A stretch of DNA of 64,000 bases from an uncultured Candidatus Pelagibacter sp. (lineage in GTDB: Bacteria > Pseudomonadota > Alphaproteobacteria > Pelagibacterales > Pelagibacteraceae). Below are positions 56,401-64,000 of the stretch, in pieces. The notes below the pieces were generated by a model. The model was not told the DNA's origin and ran no database searches. It worked only from the letters and a program-made list of their open reading frames with translations. Where the stretch lies: the NCBI RefSeq assembly GCF_943788075.1, contig NZ_CALSOW010000003.1, forward strand, positions 1-64,000, given 5' to 3'. A program made the translations under genes and the position numbers. Position 1 is the stretch's first letter. Every line of letters starts with the position of its first letter.

Positions 56401-57094
56401 TAAGCTCTCCTATGAAATATGCAATAGTTCCGCCCACAAGTCCTCCAAGTAAAATTGACCATTCTGGAGACAAGAAATAAAATATTGGTCCTAACAACAA
56501 ACCTAATATTACTGATGCTCCTATTTGGATAGTTTTCATTGCACCTACCATCATGCATAAAAAATAAATCGGATTTAGAATTGCTAAACCAATCATTATG
56601 TTTTTATCCAAATAATCAGATGAATAGAAACCAATAAATGTACCAATTACAGCAGTAGTCCATGTGGCTGAACCAATTCCAATCCAAAAATCGATTCTAT
56701 GTTTTTTTTTAATATTTTTATAATTACTTTTCATTATTAGCCATGCTGAGACTGCAATAAAATGACATGAGAAATAGTATTTCCATTTTGGTTGACTTTT
56801 GTGCATCATTAATGGAAATAAAGAAACAGTCATGGGATATAATCGAGCATTAACAAACCAAACTGCTAAAAATATATTCAATAAAGATGCTCCAACTAGT
56901 AGCGACTCTGCCATAACTAATGAGCCAGGCAAAGCGTACGTTAGCATTGTAGAGAAAATACTCTCTTGAATATTAAATCCCAAGTTTTTAAGAAGCGCAC
57001 CAATGGCTATAAAGCAACAACCAAGTGCTATGGCTGGACTATCAGGGGCTAAAATAGATTTAAATCCTTTAAAAAAAAACTCTTTATTAATCAT
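56390..57094 (-). CDS. azlC: AzlC-family exporter protein
   Basis: The 234-residue membrane protein has the AzlC blocks SPAIALGCCFIAIGALLKN, ALPGSLVMAESL and NARLYPMTVSLFPLM. With AzlD it exports branched-chain amino acids or analogues. It is placed directly after an importer set (57094 shared base), an import/export pairing that could guard against overload by the transported compound. Confidence 0.85.
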   Translation of the reverse strand: MINKEFFFKGFKSILAPDSPAIALGCCFIAIGALLKNLGFNIQESIFSTMLTYALPGSLVMAESLLVGASLLNIFLAVWFVNARLYPMTVSLFPLMMHKSQPKWKYYFSCHFIAVSAWLIMKSNYKNIKKKHRIDFWIGIGSATWTTAVIGTFIGFYSSDYLDKNIMIGLAILNPIYFLCMMVGAMKTIQIGASVILGLLLGPIFYFLSPEWSILLGGLVGGTIAYFIGELNVS

Positions 57095-57879
57095 TACCCG
57101 CCAAGGAATAATCTACCAACATCAGGATTACTTAATAATTCATTACCTTTTCCAGCAATAGCTGTTTGGCCAGAAACTAAAACGTATCCTATATCAGCAA
57201 ACTCTAAACCTTTTTTAGCATTTTGTTCTACAAGAATGATTGTTTTTTTTTCATTTTGTTGAAGATCTTTTAAAATTTCAAAAACCATATCAATGTACCT
57301 TGGCTCTAAGCCAATTGAAGGCTCATCAACTAATAATACTGATGGCTTCATTACAAGAGCTCTTGATATTTCTAACAATCTTCTCTCACCTCCAGATAAA
57401 ACTTTGGCTGGTTGATTTCTTCGGTTTCTTAATCTTTCATATTTTTCAAAAATCTTTTCCGCCTCTTCGTAAGACTCATCGGTTTTATCTTTGATGTACC
57501 CACCCATTAATAAATTTTCTTCAACTGTCATATCTGGAAATACAGAATTATCTTGAAGAATGTAAGCTATCCCTACTGACTTTAATTTCTCAGCTGGAGA
57601 TAAGTTGGTAATTTCTTTTCCATCAATTTCTATTTGACCTGAAAAAATATTTGTAAATCCATATATTGAATGAAGTATTGTAGATTTACCAGCTCCATTT
57701 GGGCCAATTAGACATAATGATTGAGCTTTATTTACAAATAAATCAAAGTTGTGCAAAATTTCCATTTTACCGTACCCTGCATTTAAACCTTTAATAGTTA
57801 AATGAATTTCATTTGGAGATAATTTTTTTAAATCATCTGGAGTTGGTGCTTTCCCTAACACTTCATACTGATTTGACAT
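57094..57879 (-). CDS. livF: ABC transporter ATP-binding protein (LivF-like, second system)
   Basis: The 261-residue protein is longer than LivF at 52849 because of an N-terminal ~25-residue extension (YEVLGKAPTPDDLKKL). Walker A is GPNGAGKSTILHS, the signature LSGGERRLLEIS and Walker B VLLVDEPSIGLEP. It shares one base with each neighbour. Confidence 0.92.
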   Translation of the reverse strand: MSNQYEVLGKAPTPDDLKKLSPNEIHLTIKGLNAGYGKMEILHNFDLFVNKAQSLCLIGPNGAGKSTILHSIYGFTNIFSGQIEIDGKEITNLSPAEKLKSVGIAYILQDNSVFPDMTVEENLLMGGYIKDKTDESYEEAEKIFEKYERLRNRRNQPAKVLSGGERRLLEISRALVMKPSVLLVDEPSIGLEPRYIDMVFEILKDLQQNEKKTIILVEQNAKKGLEFADIGYVLVSGQTAIAGKGNELLSNPDVGRLFLGG

Positions 57880-58619
57880 TATTGTGCTCCCAAATAAGCA
57901 TCTACTACACGCTTATCATTTTTAATTTCATCTGGCGATCCATTGGCTAACATTTTTCCATGTGCTAGACAGAAAATGTCTTCAGCTAGTTGCATGATTA
58001 CCTTCATGTTGTGTTCGATAACTAAGAGTGTAATACCAAAGTCTTGATTTACTTTAATTAATCTATCTATAATTCCATTAATTAAAGTTGGATTTATTCC
58101 AGCAGTAGGTTCGTCTAATAAAAGCATTTCTGGTTCATTCATTAAAGCCATTGCAAGTTCTAGTAATTTTTGTTGGCCAAAAGATAAGTCTCCTGCTCTT
58201 AATTTTCTTTTTTGATACAGGCCAACAAAACTTAATAAATTTTCTGCTTTATCTGTTAGATCTTGAGGAATTTTGGAGAATATCTTGATTAAACTCTCAT
58301 CACTTCCTTTATGACTGATTAACATATTATCTATACAATTTAATTTTCCATAAATTCTTGTTTGTTGAAATGTTCTAAGCAAACCTAGTTTTGCTATTAC
58401 TGGAACTGGCAACTCAGATACTTCTTTGTTATTAAATTTTATAGATCCACTGTCTATTGGATAAGTTCCAACAATTGAGTTAAACAAAGTTGTTTTACCT
58501 GATCCATTTGGTCCAATTAAACCAACAATTTTTCCTTTTTCAACAGACATTGAAATATCAACGTTGGCTTTTACACCTCCAAAAGATTTACTAACATTAT
58601 TAACCTCTAAGATGCTCAT
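57879..58619 (-). CDS. livG: ABC transporter ATP-binding protein (LivG-like, second system)
   Basis: The 246-residue protein has Walker A GPNGSGKTTLFNS and Walker B MLLLDEPTAGINP. The signature reads DLSFGQQKLLELA, with Phe replacing the usual Gly of LSGGQ, which is seen in some LivG proteins. It overlaps livM by 4 bp. Confidence 0.92.
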   Translation of the reverse strand: MSILEVNNVSKSFGGVKANVDISMSVEKGKIVGLIGPNGSGKTTLFNSIVGTYPIDSGSIKFNNKEVSELPVPVIAKLGLLRTFQQTRIYGKLNCIDNMLISHKGSDESLIKIFSKIPQDLTDKAENLLSFVGLYQKRKLRAGDLSFGQQKLLELAMALMNEPEMLLLDEPTAGINPTLINGIIDRLIKVNQDFGITLLVIEHNMKVIMQLAEDIFCLAHGKMLANGSPDEIKNDKRVVDAYLGAQ

Positions 58620-59668
58620 TTTAATTCCACTTGTGCTTTACGATCAGCTTCATCTACCACTTCACCAAATCTTTCTGGGTATTTTTCTCTAAGCCATCCC
58701 ATTAATCCTTCTGGGAAATAAATTACAATTACAACGATCAAAACACCTAATGCAACATATTGCCAGCCCAAGAAGTAAGTCCAAAAACCCTCTTTAAATA
58801 AGTGAAATAAAGTTGCACCAATAACAGGTCCCCATAATGTTCCTTTACCACCAAGTATTGCCATTAAAACCATGAACACACCCATTTCTCTTCCATCAAA
58901 TGCAACATCAGTAGAGTCTATATAGCCAACTAACCCTCCCATGATACCACCGGCTAAACCACAGAAAAATGCAGAGATCATCCATCCAATAATTTTATAT
59001 TTCATTGTCTGAATACCCATTGCTTCAGCCTTGTCTTCATTGTCTCTTATTGCATTAAGAACTAATTTAAACCGAGTTGAGTAAACTGATTTTACTGCAA
59101 CAAAAGTTAACACAAGAACTAAAAAGCTTAAAAAATAAAAAAATTGTCCTCTAGATTCTAAGTTTCCTGTCTCTGGAAATGGGGGTGTTGTGAACCCTTG
59201 CCCTGCTCCAATAATTTCAATTCCTCCTGAAATTTCACCTGCAGCTACTCCTAAACCTAAAGTACAAATTGCAAAATAGTGTCCTCTAAGTCCTAAAATT
59301 GCATAACCAATTAAACCTGCAACCATTGTTGGTATAATTGCTGCTGCCAAAAGTCCAAAGGCCATGCCTTGGAAAAACTGCGTAGGTGAATGTACAAAAG
59401 TTTTTTCTCCACCACTTTCTGTCCATTCTGATAGTGGAAAAAACATACCCACTTGAACAGAAGCACAAATATACATCCCTAGGCCATAAAAAAGAATATT
59501 TCCAAATGAATTGTATCCCATTTCACCTCCTTGAATATTCCAAGTTAGGGCTAAAACAATTAATATACATAGAATTGATAATTGAACTTTAAATGCTGGA
59601 AGCATAAAAGGTGCAAGAACACCAAAAATCAATATTGCAGCGTATAAAATAATATTATTATTTTTCAC
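58616..59668 (-). CDS. livM: Branched-chain amino-acid-type ABC permease (LivM-like, second system)
   Basis: The 350-residue permease has LALTWNIQGGEMGYNSFGN, LRGHYFAICTLGLGVAAGE, AIRDNEDKAEAMGIQTMKYK and GGKGTLWGPVIGAT. It overlaps livG and livH by 4 bp each. Confidence 0.92.
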   Translation of the reverse strand: MKNNNIILYAAILIFGVLAPFMLPAFKVQLSILCILIVLALTWNIQGGEMGYNSFGNILFYGLGMYICASVQVGMFFPLSEWTESGGEKTFVHSPTQFFQGMAFGLLAAAIIPTMVAGLIGYAILGLRGHYFAICTLGLGVAAGEISGGIEIIGAGQGFTTPPFPETGNLESRGQFFYFLSFLVLVLTFVAVKSVYSTRFKLVLNAIRDNEDKAEAMGIQTMKYKIIGWMISAFFCGLAGGIMGGLVGYIDSTDVAFDGREMGVFMVLMAILGGKGTLWGPVIGATLFHLFKEGFWTYFLGWQYVALGVLIVVIVIYFPEGLMGWLREKYPERFGEVVDEADRKAQVELK

Positions 59669-60558
59669 TTTAAATACTCTCTTTTTTTAGAAAGTTTAAA
59701 TCTTCTATAAACTAAAATTAAAACTAACAATAAGAATACAGATCCAATTCTAAACTCTGTTCCCAAAATATAATCAGCAAATTCTTCAAACACTCCTAAA
59801 CCCATCCCTGAAACTGCAACACCTGGTAAATTTCCTAATCCTGCAATAATAACAATCATGAAAGATCTAATTGTATATGGCAATCCCATATAAGGATGAA
59901 TTGTGAATGTAATAGCAACCAATGCACCTGCAACACCACAAAGTGCTGCATTAATTCCAAAAGTAGCTGCATAGACTTTTTCAGTATCAACTCCTAAAAT
60001 TTTTGCTGCTCTTGCATTTTGAGCTGTAGCTCTAATTGCTCGACCCAGTTTTGATTTTTTCATGTAAACAACGAGACCTATTGCAAAAATAATACTTATA
60101 ATAGCTGAAAATAATTTAGAATTCGGAAGTGTAACTGAATTATTAAACAACATAGTTGTTCCAAATTCAGAATTAGCAAGAACAACATCTGCACCAAATG
60201 CAAAGTTCATTAACTGCATGAAAAGGATACTTATGCCAAATGTAGCGAGTATTGAGATGAATAAATCTCTATCTACAACTTTATTTATTACTAACTTATA
60301 AAGACCTACCCCTACAAAATACATTATTACTGGCGCAACAATCACACCTAAAGCTGGATGAATTCCTGACAAATACATAAAATAAGCAATGTAACCACCT
60401 AGAATTACCAAATCTCCTTGAGCAATATTTATAATATTCATTACTCCCCATTGGAGAGCCATCCCATAAGCTATAAGTGCAAATAAAATTCCAAGTAATA
60501 TTCCATCTAATGAAGCTTGAACCATTAATATTGGTACTTGAAATATAAGCAGATCCAT
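59665..60558 (-). CDS. livH: Branched-chain amino-acid-type ABC permease (LivH-like, second system)
   Basis: The 297-residue permease has MALQWGVMNIINIAQGDLVI, GRAIRATAQNARAAKILGVD and IIAGLGNLPGVAVSG. It is the first permease gene after the binding protein and follows a terminator-like hairpin. Confidence 0.93.
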   Translation of the reverse strand: MDLLIFQVPILMVQASLDGILLGILFALIAYGMALQWGVMNIINIAQGDLVILGGYIAYFMYLSGIHPALGVIVAPVIMYFVGVGLYKLVINKVVDRDLFISILATFGISILFMQLMNFAFGADVVLANSEFGTTMLFNNSVTLPNSKLFSAIISIIFAIGLVVYMKKSKLGRAIRATAQNARAAKILGVDTEKVYAATFGINAALCGVAGALVAITFTIHPYMGLPYTIRSFMIVIIAGLGNLPGVAVSGMGLGVFEEFADYILGTEFRIGSVFLLLVLILVYRRFKLSKKREYLK

Positions 60559-60601
60559 AAATTTTTTTGAAACTTTCTAAATAAATTTAATTTTTTATAT
60601 A

Positions 60602-60631
60602 AAAATGCCCCCTAAAGCTAGGGAGCATTTT
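60602..60631 (-). terminator. Terminator-like hairpin between livK and livH
   Basis: AGGGAGCATTTT (60620-60631) pairs with AAAATGCCCCCT (60602-60613), with one mismatch, around a 6-base loop. On the minus strand a T-rich run follows. Like the potD hairpin, it would reduce permease expression relative to the binding protein. Confidence 0.75.
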
Positions 60632-60643
60632 GCATATTAGATA

Positions 60644-61879
60644 TTATCTTTTAGACCAAGATGGAATTGGGTGAATTAATTCAGCTGAAGCCCATTTAGT
60701 AGGAGCCACAACTTTATTTTCACATTTATCACCATCACACATAACTTGGAATAACACCATTGGCTTGTCAACATTCTGACCGCCTGCTGCAAATTTTATG
60801 TTTCCATAAAAAGTTTGCATGTCAGTGGCAGCAAGAGCATCTCTAACTTTTACCTTGTCAAAAGAATTTGCTCTTTCAAATGCATCTTTGAAAACCAATA
60901 AAGCGGCTGAAGACTCAGCTGCTTGATAAGGTGGTGCATAATCAAATAATTTTTTAAAGTCAGCATCATATGTCATACCGTCTTTAAAGAAATCATCCTT
61001 GTAAGTTAATGTTTTATGCCATTGAGAAGCACATAATGCATACTGTGAATTTTTACCATGCTGTTTTGATAATTTCGCAGCATCACAGTGTGTCATTGCA
61101 AGCATTGGCACGTCAACTTTCATTTCAGCAATTTGTCTAACTGCTGTTAAGGCACCTTTAGTGTGACCTGAAACCACAAGAACATCTGGTTTTACAGCTT
61201 TAACTTTTGCTAAAGTTGCTGCCATATCATTTAGTTCTTTTGGCAACTTGTCATCTATTACCTTTTTAGATCCTGTTCTTTTGATTGCTTCTAAAACACC
61301 TAATCTAACATCTTGAGAAAAAGCATCTTGTTCAAAAGCCATGGCAACTGAAACTGGTTTACCACCATTTTTTTCAACCGCTAAATCTATAGCTACATCA
61401 AGATACAAGTTTGCTGGTGCAAGTACTGCAAACAGATATTTGTAACCTTTAGTAAATAATGATCTAGATGCACCATTTGCTTCAACCATTGGAACACCAT
61501 ATTTCTCTGTTACAGGTGCGATCGCTTTGGTTAATCCTGAACTATATGGGCCAAGCATATACTCAACACCATCTTGTTTGATTAATCTTTCTGCAAGTTG
61601 CGCTGCTCTTTTAGGGTTTGACTCATCATCGTAATAAATGATTTCAAACTTATAAGTTTTTCCACCAACTTTAACACCACCCATGCTGTTAATTCTATCA
61701 ACGGCCATGTTATAACCATTTTGAGTATGAACACCATTAGATGAATATTTACCTGTTAATGAAATAGCAGATCCTAAAACTATCTTGTCACCTACAACTT
61801 TTGCAAAAGAAGTAGCTGATGAAGACAATAAAATTGCTAATGCAGAAACAAAACTTAAAATTATTCTATGTAATTTCAT
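60644..61879 (-). CDS. livK: Branched-chain/amide-type ABC substrate-binding protein (LivK-like)
   Basis: The 411-residue protein has a signal peptide (SFVSALAILLSSSATSFA). The mature part begins KIVLGSAISLTGKYSSNG, then NGYNMAVDRINSMGG and YYDDESNPKRAAQLAERLI, typical of amino-acid/amide binding proteins. It heads the 13-gene minus-strand run. The ligand is unknown; a carboxylated amine or amino acid is plausible from the neighbouring AzlCD, CsiD and P5CR-like genes. Confidence 0.93.
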   Translation of the reverse strand: MKLHRIILSFVSALAILLSSSATSFAKVVGDKIVLGSAISLTGKYSSNGVHTQNGYNMAVDRINSMGGVKVGGKTYKFEIIYYDDESNPKRAAQLAERLIKQDGVEYMLGPYSSGLTKAIAPVTEKYGVPMVEANGASRSLFTKGYKYLFAVLAPANLYLDVAIDLAVEKNGGKPVSVAMAFEQDAFSQDVRLGVLEAIKRTGSKKVIDDKLPKELNDMAATLAKVKAVKPDVLVVSGHTKGALTAVRQIAEMKVDVPMLAMTHCDAAKLSKQHGKNSQYALCASQWHKTLTYKDDFFKDGMTYDADFKKLFDYAPPYQAAESSAALLVFKDAFERANSFDKVKVRDALAATDMQTFYGNIKFAAGGQNVDKPMVLFQVMCDGDKCENKVVAPTKWASAELIHPIPSWSKR

Positions 61880-61935
61880 TTTTATTTCCTATTGTTAATA
61901 ATTAATTAATAGCCAATTTAATAAAGAAATTTGTG

Positions 61936-61954
61936 TTATTGCAAGTGGCAATAA
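61936..61954. terminator. Hairpin TTATTGC/GCAATAA between lysE and livK
   Basis: A perfect 7-bp stem with a 5-base loop lies just downstream of the minus-strand LysE gene stop. It has no T-tract, so terminator function is uncertain. Confidence 0.35.
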
Positions 61955-61970
61955 AGACTAGTTAATAAAG

Positions 61971-62585
61971 TTAATATTGTTGTGTAACAACAATAATTCC
62001 TGCAATGATTACTAAAACACTCGCAGAAATTGTATTAATAGTTTTTGGGTTTGCTTTTATCCATTTAATTAATTTTTGCGCAAGTAGAGCATAAGCAATT
62101 AAAGATAAAAAATCTAAGACAACATAAGTTGTGATCAAAATTATAAATTGAACAAAATAATTTGAATTAAAATCAATAAATTGGGGGAAAATTAATGGAA
62201 AAAACATCCAAGCCTTTGGACTTGTGCCTGCAACCAAAAACCCATCTTTAAAAAAAGAAAATAAACTTTTTGAATTAATATTTTTAGAATTAATATCTTT
62301 TGGCTTAGAATTATAAAGATCATAAGCTAAATATAAAATGTAAGTTACTCCAATCCATTTAAATGAATTAAGCAAAGCTGAGTTTTCTGAAAAAAAAGAA
62401 CCAATTACAAAAATTACTAAAGTTGCTTGAATAATATTAGCAGTAACATCTCCAAGAGCGGTCCAGATACATTTTTGAATTCCATAATTCATAGAATAAG
62501 AAATAATTACTATCCGTGGTGTTCCAGGAGTAATAAACAAAAAAAGAATTATTTGAAGAAATAGAAAATAATTTAAGGGGTACAT
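61971..62585 (-). CDS. LysE-family exporter
   Basis: The 204-residue membrane protein has the N-terminal LFITPGTPRIVIISYSMNYG family motif and about six helices. It differs from the exporter at 22221 (TPGTPR versus TPGPNN). The substrate is unknown. Its start faces the TIGR03643 gene across a 120-bp divergent gap. Confidence 0.87.
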   Translation of the reverse strand: MYPLNYFLFLQIILFLFITPGTPRIVIISYSMNYGIQKCIWTALGDVTANIIQATLVIFVIGSFFSENSALLNSFKWIGVTYILYLAYDLYNSKPKDINSKNINSKSLFSFFKDGFLVAGTSPKAWMFFPLIFPQFIDFNSNYFVQFIILITTYVVLDFLSLIAYALLAQKLIKWIKANPKTINTISASVLVIIAGIIVVTQQY

Positions 62586-62594
62586 TTTAAGGAA

Positions 62595-62641
62595 GATAGT
62601 CCAAAAAAACCGGGAGCTAAAGATGGCTAAGATGGACTATC
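62595..62641. promoter_or_regulatory. Inverted repeat GATAGTCCA / TGGACTATC in a divergent gap
   Basis: A perfect 9-bp inverted repeat (62595-62603 and 62633-62641) has a 29-bp spacer. It lies just upstream of the lysE start on one side and 65 bp upstream of the TIGR03643 gene on the other. A possible operator or RNA hairpin. A 9-codon frame (MAKMDYQKP) lies across its right half behind a GGGAG sequence. Confidence 0.4.
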
Positions 62642-62705
62642 AGAAACCATAATAACATATGCTAAATAAAATGCATTAATCATTTTTTTCAAATATAAAG
62701 GATTT

Positions 62706-63002
62706 ATGAAAAAAAAAGGTCACACCCCCATCACAAGAGTTAAGAATCCTGAGCCAGCAGTTAATGACCCAGATTGGATTATTTGGGCTGCCTGGGCAGA
62801 TAGGATCACCTTTGAAGAAATAGAAAAGAAAACTGGAAAGACAGAGTCTGAAGTAATTAAAATTATGCGAAGATCTGTAAAACCTGCTTCATTTAGATTG
62901 TGGAGAAAAAGAGTTAATCAAAAAAGTATCAAACATAGAAAAAAGTTTGAATATTCTAGAAAAGAAATAACTAGTAAAATTAAAAAGAATGACTATCTTT
63001 AA
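62706..63002 (+). CDS. TIGR03643 family protein
   Basis: The 98-residue basic protein has the family's signature WIIWAAWADRITFEEIEKK and MRRSVKPASFRLWRKRV. The helix-turn-helix-like middle may bind nucleic acid. The function is unknown. It is 3 bp upstream of a glutaredoxin gene. Confidence 0.88.
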   Translation: MKKKGHTPITRVKNPEPAVNDPDWIIWAAWADRITFEEIEKKTGKTESEVIKIMRRSVKPASFRLWRKRVNQKSIKHRKKFEYSRKEITSKIKKNDYL

Positions 63003-63005
63003 GAT

Positions 63006-63260
63006 ATGAAATCAGTAACTATTTATACAGGTCCTCTTTGCAACTACTGTGATGCAGCAAAAAGATTATTAACTAGAAACAATGTTGAATATAAAGAAAT
63101 AAATATTGCAACAGTAGATGGTGCCATGGATGAAATGATTAAAAAAGCGAATGGTAAAAGAACTATTCCTCAAATCTTTTTTGATGATCAACATATGGGT
63201 GGCTATGATGATGTTAGAGCTTTAGAAAAAGAAAATAAATTAACAGATCTTCTCAAATAA
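63006..63260 (+). CDS. grxC: Glutaredoxin 3-type protein
   Basis: The 84-residue protein has active site CNYC (GPLCNYCDAAKRLL), cis-Pro segment RTIPQIFFDDQHMGGYDD, and the short length of GrxC. It reduces disulfides with glutathione in the cytoplasm. It is co-transcribed with the TIGR03643 gene. Confidence 0.93.
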   Translation: MKSVTIYTGPLCNYCDAAKRLLTRNNVEYKEINIATVDGAMDEMIKKANGKRTIPQIFFDDQHMGGYDDVRALEKENKLTDLLK

Positions 63261-63312
63261 ATTACTATTCAGATTCTTTTTAAAATTGCTGCTGTAAAAA
63301 AATTAATAAAAT

Positions 63313-64000
63313 CTAATTAGCAGTCATTATTGCTTGAAACGGTCCACTACCAATATAAATGACATCAGCACCCGCCCGGTTTAATGACATTCCTTCACCT
63401 AAATTAAAACTCATTGTTAAAGAAGTGGTGTCAGAAGTTACATTAATTGCATTTGCAAAAGAAACTAATCCTTCTAATTTATCAACTTCACCTTCATTCG
63501 CAGCTAAATGACCATTGGTATCTACCAATATACCTTTTATAGATGCAGTAGTTCCATTGATGTTATCTGCTTCAGCTATTCTTTCCCATGGCTCACCTGC
63601 TCCCCCAAAGTGAGTAAGGGTTTCAGTATATTTTCCAGCAGTTACTTCTGTGGCAGAACATATTGACTCATCATCATGAGATCCACTAGAAGTGTGATTT
63701 CCTGATCCCGCAACAGTTCTACAATAAACTCCTGTTCCACCAGCTTGACCAGTCATTGCACCATCTATTTGAATTGAAGCTGTTATTCCAAAAGTGTTAT
63801 CCATCATTGCATAACCATGTGTGTAAGTGCCGGTAGGAGGTCTCGTATAAGTTCCTGTTAAATCAACAGACGCACCCTGTGAAACATTTGTAGTAGAGCC
63901 AGCAGCACTATTAAATACTTGAGAGCAGTTTGTTAAATCTACAGTTGCTGAAGTTGTTGGTATGGTTGGAGCACTTGTGCATAAATACATTTTATAAATT
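63313..64000 (-). CDS. Secreted-looking hypothetical protein, probably 5'-truncated by the window end
   Basis: The frame is open from the window end to a stop at 63313; an internal ATG at 63990 gives 225 residues. No signal peptide is visible from that ATG, and the frame stays open to base 64000, so the true start is probably outside. The sequence is Thr/Ser/Gly-rich with four Cys (YLCTSAP, DLTNCSQ, VYCRTVAG, ESICSAT), suggesting an exported beta-rich protein with disulfides. I do not recognise the family; a pilin-like or lipoprotein identity is possible but unproven. Confidence 0.5.
   Translation of the reverse strand, partial: IYKMYLCTSAPTIPTTSATVDLTNCSQVFNSAAGSTTNVSQGASVDLTGTYTRPPTGTYTHGYAMMDNTFGITASIQIDGAMTGQAGGTGVYCRTVAGSGNHTSSGSHDDESICSATEVTAGKYTETLTHFGGAGEPWERIAEADNINGTTASIKGILVDTNGHLAANEGEVDKLEGLVSFANAINVTSDTTSLTMSFNLGEGMSLNRAGADVIYIGSGPFQAIMTAN

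Noticed and set aside
62595..62641. Considered as a tRNA or small stable RNA gene
   Set aside because: There is one 9-bp stem but no cloverleaf, no TpsiC-type sequence and no anticodon arm.

Overview
The window reads as about 64 kb of a streamlined, very AT-rich alphaproteobacterial genome, most likely from the SAR11 clade (Pelagibacterales). That placement is an inference from composition, very tight gene packing and gene content: several periplasmic-binding-protein transporters, a polyamine-type importer, a CsiD-type dioxygenase, a TIGR03643 protein beside a glutaredoxin, and YjbQ/ZapE/BamB/aconitase. I saw no rRNA, tRNA, CRISPR array, insertion sequence or phage gene.

Region 1 (1-15.6 kb, all minus strand) is a surface-protein locus. 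It holds the N-terminus of one DUF4347 protein (cut by the window edge) and a second, giant DUF4347/VCBS-repeat protein that would be about 3,800 residues. The giant frame is interrupted by several small frameshifts. Next come a 64-residue basic protein and a TolC-family outer-membrane lipoprotein with an extraordinary C-terminal Lys/Ala/Glu-rich tail of about 370 residues. Both DUF4347 genes have an AAAATGGGT / ACCCATTTT-type inverted repeat with the same 16-bp spacer upstream, and a matching half-site lies upstream of the tolC-like gene. Region 2 (15.7-24.4 kb) is housekeeping: yjbQ, zapE, a cupin, bamB with a YfgM-like neighbour, acnA, a LysE exporter, csaA and a frameshifted argE-like gene.

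Region 3 (24.4-37.5 kb) centres on nitrogenous osmolytes and polyamines: an aldehyde dehydrogenase with an agmatinase-family ureohydrolase, a secreted metallopeptidase candidate, a cyclophilin, a thioesterase, a FadN-like beta-oxidation enzyme (two frameshifts), and a run eutA-like > doeA-like > potA > potD > potB (frameshifted) > potC. Region 4 (37.7-43.1 kb) has a small beta-barrel protein and a large PilY1-like protein flanked by two 25-bp near-identical repeats.

Region 5 (43.4-49.6 kb, plus strand) is a five-gene catabolic operon of unknown substrate (luciferase-like monooxygenase, AA_synth protein, alpha/beta hydrolase, aldehyde dehydrogenase, EamA permease), followed by an amino-acid-type binding protein and a strong terminator. 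Region 6 (49.6-61.9 kb, minus strand) has a TauE-type permease and then a long run with two complete Liv-type ABC importers. Between the two importers lie AzlCD, a CsiD/GlaH-like 2-oxoglutarate dioxygenase and a pyrroline-5-carboxylate-reductase-like enzyme; a 22-codon membrane micro-ORF ends the run. The window closes with a LysE exporter, a TIGR03643 protein, a glutaredoxin and part of a Cys-containing protein.

Conserved genes repeatedly carry single-base frameshifts, many in homopolymers. Residual sequencing error is therefore a live alternative to real gene decay and should be settled before any pseudogene claim.
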